Part shown: one piece after another, positions 10,301 through 19,022 of the stretch
Position numbering within the stretch: the stretch's first letter is position 1
How the letters are laid out: each line of letters begins with the position of its first letter
Program-made: the position numbers and the translations under genes
Notes under the pieces: model-generated
What the model was told of the DNA's origin: nothing
Seen by the model: the letters and a program-made list of their open reading frames with translations, nothing else
Databases searched by the model: none
DNA from: Perkinsus chesapeaki
Taxonomy: Eukaryota; Perkinsozoa; Perkinsida; Perkinsidae
Direction: 5' to 3'
DNA length: 22,579 nt
NCBI GenBank assembly: GCA_013115145.1
Contig: JAAPAO010000567.1
Span: 392 to 22,970 of the forward strand

Positions 10301-10564
10301 ATAACAGGCGAGAATCAAGAATGGCGATTCAGCCTCACAGAAATGAGTTTCTTGGGTTTGCGAAGTACGGAGGTACAAGGGTACATTGAACTACAAATAA
10401 GTCCCTTGACCAGAAGCGTAACATCAAAACCACTCCTTCCGGAACCATCTGATGTTTCTCTATCATACCTTGGTCAACAACATGGCCAAACAAGACGGGA
10501 CAATCCTTAAGTACACAGACAAACGACAAAAAAGAAAAAGTATTATGGACCTAACCAAGTTATC

Positions 10565-13147
10565 TTAGTGCACCGACCAGAGGACTAAGACGACAGCCAT
10601 GGTAACAAAGTGCCCAAGAGTCCCGCGAGCAGAGAAGCTCGCATGCTCCTTGGTAAGGTGATAGGCTGGGCAGTCGCCAGAGTCCCCAAACTGGGGATTT
10701 GCTTTTAAACTATCCCAGCTCTTAAACTCGATGATAGCCTCATGGATGCTGCTCCGCTCCGACAAATTGCGAGCCCACATATTCAAATGCTTGTGACCAG
10801 GAATCTTGTAGAACTGGCGGGGCATTGAGTTCGGCCCCAGCTGACTGGCCAACAGAATGTTCCAAGTGTATGACGCTCGAGCCGACGTAGGAAAAGGCAT
10901 AGGCTTGTTCACCCACGACTCTTTGGTAATCTGAGACCACTCAGATTTTCCAAAGGTAGCCCAGTTACCCAGATGACCCGCCATGTTGAGCGAAGGTAGA
11001 ATATCATCATAAGCGAGAATGTTGCCTCCCCCGAAAGAGGCGACGTCCATAGGTTGATCAGCGAGGGAACCAAATGTGAAGGCAGTGGCCGCGCCAGATA
11101 GTTGGAGAACTTGGGTGAATATAGAACATGCTGATCCACAATTACCATCCGTCACGAAAGAAACCTCAGACCAATACTCCTTAACGTAGCTCGAAGGGAC
11201 AATGTTCGGCATCGTCTCCATTACAAATGCACATCCAGCATCCATACCTGGCGTCGAGTAATTGGAAGGTGTACCCCAATGGCGCAGGTCAACATTTTGG
11301 TACTGTGAGAGAGGAGGGACGAATTGTTCACCAGTAGTTCGGTTGATTATGCCTGTGTTATCGAAAAGAAACCAACCGTACTGTGGGGCAAGCTGTTGGC
11401 CGATCCCAGTCGACCTGTCCAGGAAAAGTCTCTCTTCCAGGAACTGCTTGAAAGCAGCTGCTCTTCTAGTCACCGGCCTCTTGGAGAGTATTCTATCTTC
11501 GATGTCATGCAACCTCGAAAGCTCACGTTCCTCATCGAATTGCACGCCCAAGTGCTGCTTACCATACCGTAACAAGTCATACAGCATCTCAAACCTTTCT
11601 TCAATGAAATTCTTATTTCCACCGAGTAGAGGATTCTCATAAAAGAATTTCTCAATTGTTTGATTGTAGTTCACGCCAAAAGAGGAAACCCATGTTCGCC
11701 AGGTCTCTGTCATGTGCCTGACTACAGGAGAGCATATCTGCTCCTTGGAGCCGACCAAATACCAAGATAAAGCATAAACCGATATACCATAGCCCCCGCC
11801 GTTGGAGGAGACATCGAAGAGCAGCCGAGTTACACCATGCTGACGTGCGTATTCTTGAACTCGAGGGAATCCAACGAAGAGTGCTAAAGCTAAGGATCGA
11901 TCGCTATTCAGCGCCTCAACTGGCACGAAACTGGGGACGGACACGACAACCGCGTCACCGATGATAGTGTAACGGTAGCCAACATCTTGGACCCAGCCGT
12001 CTGCAGCAGCACTTTGGACTTCCAGTTCTCCGAGAGGATCGTCGCTCGTACCATCTTGATGACTTGAATCATATATGGTTTTGACAAGTTTGGCATCTTC
12101 CTCATCCATTGGTGGCATGGATGCTCTCATGGCACTCCAGAGGGTTTCAAGCCGTTTCGGATACAACTTCACCTCGAACTCGAGTGCTTCATCGAAAGCC
12201 GGATTAGAATTGGTAATTATATTATAAGTCCGACTATTCACGATATCTCTTCCAACACTCTTGCTGTAGTCGGTGAGCCTTCCCAACCAATGAATAGTCT
12301 CAGTGGATCCGTCGCTGAATGTGATCTCAAGAGGTCCAGTTGGGGGAGGACTAATCGCCGTCGGACGGTCCACATAATCTTTAACAAAGAAACGAGTATT
12401 TAGTCTTTGCAACATACCCTGCAACACTCCAGCGTCGGGCCCATCGTTAGAGACCATGTCCTGCATCCACTGGAGGACAGGTTCACCATCAATCTCCGTA
12501 ACGATATCACCATCTTTATGGAGTATACTAGAGTTATACACCACCTCGTAGAGCGAGGCATAGTTGACAAGTTCGAGTGTTATAACCTGCTTGTCGCCAT
12601 CCATACGAGAGTTGAAGCGTATCGGCAGAACGTAGTAGAAAGCCTGGAAAGGTGTGATGTACCTCGTATGAGCATCATTAAGACGATTGAACTCGTGCAG
12701 TAGGCCAAAGTGGAAGGGAGCTGCCTGCATATCTTGATTGAGGATATTCAACTGCTCATCAGTTGATAGCGGATCCAGCACGACAGAGAACTGTCCTATC
12801 TGGGCATCAATAAAACCCTTGAGGTCGACATCGAGCTCGTGAAGTTGAAACCCACAGGTGTTGCTTTCAATAGAATTGTTCAGACCATTGGCGATGTCGG
12901 CGAAGGCATATGACTCCGCCACACCATATTTCAAGTTGTGGAGTGTAAACAGGGCGTTGAACTTTGTAGTAGTAAGGCTGTTGAGGCAGTCACTTAAGTC
13001 GTCAGCTCTCCCCCACAGGAAATCCACTGATGCCTGCTCTTGCAGAATTGTACGGTCGCCGAAGCGGCTCAGACGCGCGCAGAGGTCATCGTCAACCACC
13101 TGGGCTTCGCCGCCCTGGAAGGACAGAAATAACAACCAGAAAACCAT
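10565..13147 (-). CDS. Secreted CPAF-like S41 family peptidase, copy 3
   Basis: Open frame of 860 residues, uninterrupted and without visible introns. It starts with a signal peptide (MVFWLLFLSFQGGEA, then QVVDDDLC). His160 lies in LNDAHTRY, the PDZ-like segment reads GDIVTEIDGEPVLQW, FDVSSNGGG is present, and the putative nucleophile is Ser672 in TDGNCGSACSIF. The C-terminal hydrophobic tail again suggests a GPI anchor. All motifs lost or disturbed in copy 2 are intact here. The protein is a mosaic: roughly the first 530 residues follow copy 1, a stretch of about 120 residues before the serine motif (RLHDIEDR to IVPSSY) follows copy 2, then copy 1 again, and the final tail is copy 2-like. 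Role inferred: secreted or surface serine peptidase, substrate unknown. Confidence 0.86.
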   Translation of the reverse strand: MVFWLLFLSFQGGEAQVVDDDLCARLSRFGDRTILQEQASVDFLWGRADDLSDCLNSLTTTKFNALFTLHNLKYGVAESYAFADIANGLNNSIESNTCGFQLHELDVDLKGFIDAQIGQFSVVLDPLSTDEQLNILNQDMQAAPFHFGLLHEFNRLNDAHTRYITPFQAFYYVLPIRFNSRMDGDKQVITLELVNYASLYEVVYNSSILHKDGDIVTEIDGEPVLQWMQDMVSNDGPDAGVLQGMLQRLNTRFFVKDYVDRPTAISPPPTGPLEITFSDGSTETIHWLGRLTDYSKSVGRDIVNSRTYNIITNSNPAFDEALEFEVKLYPKRLETLWSAMRASMPPMDEEDAKLVKTIYDSSHQDGTSDDPLGELEVQSAAADGWVQDVGYRYTIIGDAVVVSVPSFVPVEALNSDRSLALALFVGFPRVQEYARQHGVTRLLFDVSSNGGGYGISVYALSWYLVGSKEQICSPVVRHMTETWRTWVSSFGVNYNQTIEKFFYENPLLGGNKNFIEERFEMLYDLLRYGKQHLGVQFDEERELSRLHDIEDRILSKRPVTRRAAAFKQFLEERLFLDRSTGIGQQLAPQYGWFLFDNTGIINRTTGEQFVPPLSQYQNVDLRHWGTPSNYSTPGMDAGCAFVMETMPNIVPSSYVKEYWSEVSFVTDGNCGSACSIFTQVLQLSGAATAFTFGSLADQPMDVASFGGGNILAYDDILPSLNMAGHLGNWATFGKSEWSQITKESWVNKPMPFPTSARASYTWNILLASQLGPNSMPRQFYKIPGHKHLNMWARNLSERSSIHEAIIEFKSWDSLKANPQFGDSGDCPAYHLTKEHASFSARGTLGHFVTMAVVLVLWSVH

Positions 13148-13224
13148 AGGTATCCGAGAAAGTGATGGGGGCGGGTGAAGTTAGGGTGATGGGGCTGATT
13201 CAGCGCCACTTTCCAGAGTGAATA

Positions 13225-13240
13225 CGCATGCGTGCCCTGG
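13225..13240. promoter_or_regulatory. Conserved upstream element of copy 3
   Basis: Identical 16-mer to 8646-8661, 78 bp before the copy 3 start codon. A weaker match continues for some bases on the distal side in both copies. Probable promoter or 5' UTR element. Confidence 0.5.
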
Positions 13241-14380
13241 GGCTGGTGTAGCCCGACTTAGTTCTGTGTAACTGCATGCTTTGAGGGCGGGCAATTAATG
13301 TAGTATATCCTAACTCCATCTTTGAGGATAAGCTAGAACACGAGGAAGTGTTTTTGAAGGTTTCATCGCGAGCGTGCCCACAACAGTGTTCACGAACTCG
13401 AATTTTGTGCGCCAGAGCTGGAAAGAATGTATGCCAACGCGATCTGCGTAACACTATTCGTGAGCTATGCTATAATAGAGACTCTATCTGACAGTAGTAT
13501 GTATGTCGTCCCATAATGCGGGTATACTCATGCCGACGTATGCATGCAACGGCAAATCGAAACTGGACCTTACCGCTGACCAGCGGCCAGTCTGCAGTCT
13601 CTCCAAATAAAGGGAGCACTGCGCCCTAAGCCTTCTATCTTCTCCGGAAACGACTGCTTGCATAGCCAAGTCTGGCAATAACTCCAGTATAAGATCCCCA
13701 GAATGACCCCTGCCTGAGGAGCACGAACAACGCTGTATTGGCAGGCTCCGAGCCTAGGGCGCCATGGACTAGCGCGGTAGCGCCGTAATGGCGCCGTGAG
13801 CTCTGTAGGGACTACGAACCGAAGACTACGGCCTGTAGTTAGACAATGCTCGGTTTACAGAGGCACTGGCGGCCGTCAACCACTGTCAGCAACTATATCC
13901 ATGCGTTCTGTAGGAGAGGATCTCCCTGCAGGCACGAATCGACTTTCACACGCCTTCTGCGACCCCCATTCCTTAGGGGAAGCTCTATCCGTGGCCAAGA
14001 ATCTGGGGTTTTAAGGATGTTTTGATGTACAACGCAAACACCAGATGAACAGGGAGGTCCGACTTCCGGAACTGTCAAGCTCACGTGAAAGCCAGAAATT
14101 CAGGACAGCTAGCTGCTGTTGTGAGAGCTAAACAACAATGGAACTTAAGCTCAGCTTGACGCTAGTACTAATGATAGTGTGGTAAGTTATGTATAGATTC
14201 TTGCCTCCCTTTGGTATCTTGGGTTCCCTGATGATTAACAGTAACCAACTGAATCCTCTCTGATAGGAGTTGCTGAGAACCGTTAAGAGTGTACAGATAA
14301 TCGAAGAATAAGAGAAGTGAAAGCTTGCCTCGCAGATCCCGATAGTCGTTCCGTTGCTTAACGAACCCAGAAGGCATACG

Positions 14381-15386
14381 AGAAAACTTCACGCAAAAAT
14401 ACCCAGTGCGAGAGGGTATCATACCCTGGGTATGTTATCTCGCAGAGTGCTTATAGTGTGCTGGTGAATTAGTGGGCAAGGTTCTATTTTTGTAACGCTG
14501 ATAGCAGCACTAATCGGGCCATAGGGCTATGGTGTGTGGGAGACGTCGTACAACGTCCGCAATACTGAATCGAGAGAATCATTTGCATGAAGGTATTGAT
14601 CATGTACTACTTAGACTGGGAGATCAGTTTGATAAATTATTTATTTGCAAGTTGTTACGGTGACTGTGTGAAAAGCGCTGATTGCCTGTCGAAGACTAGG
14701 ATAATATGTGAGCCGCTATGCGTTTGAGTATTCTGGCTTCACTGAGGGCGTTCCTTGAAGCCAGGCTCGTCAAGCTGCGTTCGAATTAACGAGCATCACT
14801 AGTTATGGTTAGCGGATATACGTCGACAGTTATATAATATACGGACTTCTCAGGGGGCTCGCCTGAGTGGAGCATCGCGATGGCTTCACAACGGACTTGT
14901 GGACTCATGTACTCGTGATTTGGACGATTCAATCAGAATTGAGTACCGAGGAGATACTTCAACACAAAATGTGACTCATGGAAAACTTTTCCAGGAAAAG
15001 CCGTCTAATAAACTGAGAAAATGATATACAGGGATGAATAGCCCCAAGAAAAGCGCAAGCGGTTTGCGGCAAGCCCCTGGTGTTTCAACATCTGATGTTG
15101 TTCTTTCAAAAGCTGAAACCGATCATCGACTGGACACCTAGCACGAAGGTCAGATAAAGAGAAGAGCGTCCGTAGCTGGAGCTGCCGCAATAAAATCGAG
15201 TACAGTGTCAACAGCTAACTCAAATATATGAGTCTCATACATCAGCATTGCTCATACCAATACCCAACTCCGACACTTATCATGCAATCCATCACTGAAG
15301 AAGGTTATGTGTTCAAATACATGGAGAGCGAGCTGCAGACTAACTCGCAGTTCACTCGCTTATCCTCTCAAGTCCCCTCCTCCGCT
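14381..15386. repeat. Duplicated spacer block A' (pairs with 9286-10179)
   Basis: Second copy of the spacer block, about 110 bp longer than the first. Two extra segments stand out: about 16 bp near 14418-14435 around an inverted GGGTAT/ATACCC, and about 50 bp near 14772-14823 between similar CGTCRA sequences. The ends were placed by eye. Confidence 0.9.
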
Positions 15387-15527
15387 GTTTGTAGTTCCCC
15401 CTGCAGTTCGTGTAGTGTATATATTCCTCATCGTATTCCAACTAAATCACCATATATCTACTCGCATCAGCCAACACAGTCTGCTAATTATGGCTAATGC
15501 CAAGCCTAGATTGCAAATGGATCATGT

Positions 15528-16106
15528 TTATCCTTGTATGGGGACATAGCGCAATACCGCTGAACATGTCGTAAAGACGAATAACAGATCCATCGAATGC
15601 CAGGCAAACGCACCCATGAGTGTTCGGGACGAATCTCCACAGTGTCTTCTTTCTCCGAATGAGTGGCGTTTCTCGAATTTTATTAGTATTCGACCACCAA
15701 ACGTAAGGCTTGCCGCCTCGAGTGAAAAGCACGGCTGCAGGCCCAGATCGCCTAAAGGGCCCAATAGCAATGCTATTATAGCTTCTTGGAACCTATCGCC
15801 GTAACACAAAGTGTGTACAGACTCTGTACTACAGAGATAAGGCCATCCTGGTCAGGTTCCCGCAAGAAACCTTATAGAACAGCTATTGGGGAACGGTGGG
15901 AGATACGACCAGACATCCATGGCAATATCGTCGTTTGCCCCTTTATGAGATATACACTTTAAACGAAGCGTAAGAATCCCAGAGTTAGGCATTGGAGAGC
16001 GAACTTCCAAAGTGAAGCCGAACTAAACAGTAACAACGCCGTGCGGAACCCCACAGTAGAAGTTCGGCGCGCTGACAGCATTGAACACACTCAACAAAAT
16101 CAGCAT
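15528..16106 (-). CDS. Possible secreted protein, 169 residues, three exons
   Basis: Unrecognised gene assembled by hand. Exon 1 (16106-16050) encodes a signal peptide-like start, MLILLSVFNAVSAPNFYCG. Exon 2 is 16022-15871 and exon 3 is 15828-15528. The introns would be 27 and 42 nt, both GT..AG, and the joined length is an exact multiple of three. Reading straight through instead meets TAG soon after exon 1. Exon 2 is beta-like (FTLEVRSPMPNSGILTLRL). No domain was recognised. A second open frame through exon 3 (VLFTRGGKPYVWWSN and onward to 15484) is also protein-like, so the third exon may be in the wrong frame. It lies upstream of spacer block A' and may be the next gene after the peptidase array. 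Confidence 0.35.
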
Positions 16107-16132
16107 CAGTGCTGGACAATATTGAAACACTT

Positions 16133-16246
16133 TTAGTTCTCAGCATCTTGAGCTGTTTCGGTGAACACCGGAGCTGGTCTTTTTCTTAACGTCGAGCCCT
16201 CCTCTTCATCTCCCTCTGGCTTGCTATCCTCGATTGACGTACTCAT
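16133..16246 (-). CDS. Small acidic ORF of 37 residues
   Basis: ATG-initiated frame, MSTSIEDSKPEGDEEEGSTL then RKRPAPVFTETAQDAEN. The composition is protein-like, but the ORF is below the size at which chance can be excluded. It ends 26 bp before the start of the possible secreted-protein gene, so it could be an upstream ORF, a first exon spliced in a way I did not resolve, or a tiny gene. Not recognised. Confidence 0.25.
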   Translation of the reverse strand: MSTSIEDSKPEGDEEEGSTLRKRPAPVFTETAQDAEN

Positions 16247-16461
16247 CTATACGAGAAGATGAAATTTCGCCCAGATTGCGCAGATGCAAGAAAATAATGA
16301 TTAATATTCAACGAATACGCGAGAAAGGTCACAAATTCGCGCTTCGAGCTGTTGCCTAAAATACACTATCGACTCCGAGATGTATTTCGGATCAACGTGA
16401 TACATCTAGGCCCCTCGCTATTGCGAACCATACCTGCCGCGATGCGGACAGAGGAAAATGT

Positions 16462-16794
16462 TTACATTCCTTTCAACACTGCTTTCAAATGCCTACGGTT
16501 GAAATTTGGGGGAATCGAATCTCTTCGGGTTTCGATGTAGGCTTGCTCCGCTGACAAGAGAGCCAGAGCACCACGGAGACTCACATCTTCAAGCTCGTCT
16601 GGCTCCTCCTCCGCCTTGCGTGTTTCCTCCTCCAACTTCTCCTTGTAACGTCTCATCTCCACAGCCTCCTGACGAGCCTTCTCTCGAGCTCTCATACGAG
16701 CGTTCCTGAGATAGTAACGGCCTTGGACTGGAGTGGGGGAATAATTGTATCCAGCTATCAGTGGATGCAGTCTGGGCAAACAACGAGAGAACAT
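16462..16794 (-). CDS. Arginine-rich coiled-coil protein, 110 residues
   Basis: Single-exon frame starting MFSRCLPRLHPLIAGYNYSP, which looks like a basic amphipathic mitochondrial-type leader. Then follows a strongly charged helix (about 30-68, NARMRAREKARQEAVEMRRY onward), likely a coiled coil, and a basic C-terminus (NRRHLKAVLKGM). The size, leader and Arg/Lys-rich helix would fit a small mitochondrial ribosomal protein, but I see no diagnostic motif and do not assign one. The opposite strand also has open frames here; the charged periodic pattern favours this one. It ends about 215 bp before the next ORF. Confidence 0.6.
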   Translation of the reverse strand: MFSRCLPRLHPLIAGYNYSPTPVQGRYYLRNARMRAREKARQEAVEMRRYKEKLEEETRKAEEEPDELEDVSLRGALALLSAEQAYIETRRDSIPPNFNRRHLKAVLKGM

Positions 16795-16979
16795 TTCATG
16801 CGATTAAGGAACACAATTTCGTGTCTCATTAGATTCTTGTCAAACCTTCCATCATATCTCCGCACTAGAAGAATTCTTTACCCTCGGGAGCAGTTGACGC
16901 TGATGAGCGCAAATTGAACATAAATAGACGTTTAGAGAAACGAACAAGTCCACAGCCTCGGGGCCACTTGTCGAAGGGC

Positions 16980-17398
16980 TTACTTGGCGATGAGATCCGC
17001 CTTCTCGTCGCGGACTATGAAAAGAATGGCCTCGACGAACAGTGTGAGAACACAGCAGAATCCACCAAATAGGTATCTCTGAAAGTTAGGCTGTTAACGG
17101 AAGGGACGGTATTAGCTCACGTAAGTTGGGTCCCAATACTCCCTGAACACCCTGATAAAATAGTAACCAAAAGCATAGGAGCCAATGAAGGCCATAATGA
17201 AGTGAAGGGCCGTGCTGAAGAGGACAGAGACTGTTCAACAAATGATAAGAGCTTCAGTAGCAGACATGGCAAAGTTACAAAGAGCGTGGACGTGCTCAGC
17301 ATTGCTCGTGCCTAGATATAATAGCTATCCAGTTCTTATGGAAATTGAAGTCGTTTCTTCGAAATGGAACCCACTGTCGTACTGCTCGGCACTACCAT
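16980..17398 (-). CDS. VMA21-like two-pass membrane protein, 96 residues
   Basis: Four exons fit together by eye: 17398-17375, 17324-17279, 17230-17121 and 17090-16980. The introns are GT..AG of 50, 48 and 30 nt, with phases that agree, and the CDS is exactly 97 codons including the stop. The protein has a short N-terminus (MVVPSSTT), TM1 at about 25-48 (SVLFSTALHFIMAFIGSYAF), a short loop with EYWDPTYPNF, TM2 at about 66-84 (LFGGFCCVLTLFVEAILFIV) and a charged tail, RDEKADLIAK. Length, two-helix layout and the LF.TAL start of TM1 resemble VMA21, the ER factor that assembles the V-ATPase proton channel. That assignment is moderate to weak; another small ER membrane protein is possible. The 30-nt intron is unusually short; without it the protein would stop after YWDPTYVS. 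Confidence 0.6.
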
Positions 17399-17569
17399 GC
17401 GTTCGGGCACACTTATTCCCGAGTGAGCCGAGGAGCCGTACTTCGAAGAGGCTCATTTATTTGCTCTATAATAGTCCTTATACACATGATATTCAACAGC
17501 TATTGAGATGCATTCGCCATATATATTCAATTAATAGTCTACCTCCCCTGTTCAGATATGACCCTTAAA

Positions 17570-17650
17570 ACCCGCGCAGGTTCGAACCCCAGCCCTACCT
17601 AATATTCTCACTCACACCCTTAACCTCCTCAGCCACTGAGGACTCTCCCT
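17570..17650 (-). repeat. tRNA-derived SINE-like element
   Basis: On the minus strand an A-box-like TGGCTGAGGAGG (17635-17624) is followed 35 nt later by a B box, GGTTCGAACC (17588-17579). The D-arm part (GTGGCTGAGGAGGTTAAGG) recalls a serine- or leucine-type tRNA. No acceptor or anticodon stem can be formed, so it is not a working tRNA. A tRNA-derived SINE head or tRNA pseudogene is most likely; no poly-A tail or target duplication was found. Confidence 0.5.
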
Positions 17651-17753
17651 GCTTTCTATGAGCCGCTGCCACGAAATTGAGCTTTCTCGCGCCCTTCAAA
17701 TCGGCGCCAATCGATCTCTGGTACCTTCCAAACAACTATCATTTGAAGTATCA

Positions 17754-17935
17754 TTGACAATCATTATATGATAGGACCGATTAAGTTATTATTGAAAGCG
17801 TTGACAGTCGTTATATGATAGGACCGATTAAGTTATTATTGAAAGCGTTGACAGTCGTTACATGATAGGACCGATTAAGTTATTATTGAAAGCGTTGACA
17901 GTCGCTATATGAGGAGAGATCAAGTTATTATTGAT
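17754..17935. repeat. 47-bp tandem repeat, about 3.9 copies
   Basis: Units start at 17754, 17801, 17848 and 17895, each beginning TTGACARTCR and containing GATAGGACCGATTAAG. Units 2 and 3 differ by one base. The fourth is diverged and incomplete. The array ends 12 bp before the stop codon of the adjacent minus-strand gene, so it would be in its 3' UTR or immediate downstream region. Confidence 0.95.
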
Positions 17936-17947
17936 TCCAGTGGCCAC

Positions 17948-18642
17948 CTACTTGCGCTCCGCAGCCTCGGCTCTCATACGTTCCAATGGAGTCAACTTGG
18001 AAAGCTGAGCAGAGGGTGAATCCAGACGACCAATTCCAGACGCCTCATAGTACAATCTCCGCATCATTATTAAGGCGAGCAACAACTTGGCAGTTTCTAG
18101 TGACGTCGGCGAGATTGAAGGAACTCCGCTTGTCGTTGTTGACCTGCACAGAGAGACAGTGAAAACTAGATAACCTCTGCCAACGTAAAAACTGACCAGC
18201 ACAAGCGACAGGAAACTGAGATATCGCTCAACGGCCTCCCGTGGATTCTGCAAGGTGGACTGTATACACAAATCAACTGATATAAGTATAATTTAATTAT
18301 AGGTCTACAAGTACCAATTCTTATTATTGAAGCCCAGTCTGCAAATTCCGAAGCGAACAGCTATCAAGCGAGGATCGACCGGAACTGGAAAGACGAAGGC
18401 ACTTCGAAGGGGTAACAGGATAGCATTTCTCCAATAGGAACACATATTCTATTTTATCATCTCCGCACAAGTAGCACTCCACCTCAAAGCCAAGTAGACA
18501 AGCCCAGTAGTAGTATTACTCTTTTGTTATGCTCATCGATCATCTTGCACAGATCATCCAAATCGATCGACTCCCGATGCCTATATACCTTACGTATCGG
18601 TGCTGGCTGGGCGTTCAGGAAATAGCGAACCTCGTCGCTCAT
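17948..18642 (-). CDS. Unrecognised protein of 110 residues, four exons
   Basis: Exons 18642-18520, 18259-18197, 18143-18054 and 18004-17948 join in frame through GT..AG introns of about 260, 53 and 49 nt. All junctions are phase 0. The start is MSDEVRYFLNAQPAPIRKVY; the middle carries NPREAVERYLSFLSLVL and SSFNLADVTRN; the end is SKLTPLERMRAEAAERK. It looks mostly helical, soluble and charged, without signal peptide or membrane segment. The 53- and 49-nt introns match the size seen in the neighbouring genes, which supports the model; the first, long intron might hide another short exon. I do not recognise the family. Confidence 0.6.
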
Positions 18643-19022
18643 CGATACCAGCACTTGAGTTGGCATATATGAAAAAGAATAGGGACAGTAACTAATCCGT
18701 AAAACCGGGTTTTCGGGTTTCGGGTTTTCACTTCTGGACACAAAACCTTCAATAAAGATAGAAATAATACAACATGGTTCATGGTGTAACATCAGCCGTC
18801 AATCGAAATGGACCTGTGACAAAAATCTGGCCATTATTAAAGTCGGTGCGCAACGGGCAGGATGCCCATTGATTTAGGTCCCAATTAAGTGAATGATGAC
18901 TTGCTAAAAACAAGTTGTACAGTATAGAAAATAATATAACCTGTTAATTTCTATAATACTAAAATTACTGCAGCTAAGAACGGAGACAGCACGCGTGCAC
19001 AACCCAATACACCAAAGTGTAT
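18643..19022. other. Spacer, AT-rich, no feature seen
   Basis: Lies between the TTLL gene end and the 110-residue gene. It is AT-rich from about 18890 to 18970. It must hold the 3' end of one gene and the promoter of the next, but I see no distinct signal. Confidence 0.5.

Larger units (their letters stand above)
8587..10564. other. Spacer between copies 2 and 3
   Basis: No supportable gene. It contains the 5' region of copy 2 with a conserved element (8646-8661), the duplicated block at 9286-10179, the tandem-unit edge at 10223, and the 3' flank of copy 3 (about 10480-10564), including a diverged 23-bp motif. Short open frames here differ between the two copies of the block mostly at amino-acid-changing positions, which argues against coding. 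Confidence 0.65.
13148..15527. other. Spacer upstream of copy 3
   Basis: No supportable gene. Next to copy 3 it holds the conserved element (13225-13240), followed by about 1.1 kb with only partial similarity to the copy 2 spacer, then block A' (14381-15386). Several short open frames (for example 13796-14014 plus and 14168-14422 minus) show no recognisable motif. Confidence 0.6.
17399..17947. other. Spacer with SINE-like element and 47-bp repeats
   Basis: No coding exon seen. The spacer holds a tRNA-like element (about 17570-17650) and a tandem array (17754-17935). The remainder is undistinguished. Confidence 0.6.

Noticed and set aside
17231-17278. In-frame TGA after ATGTCTGCTACTGAAGC, giving a Cys-TGA pair that could be selenocysteine
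   Set aside because: A normal 48-nt GT..AG intron covers it and joins good exons in phase, so a selenoprotein is not needed.
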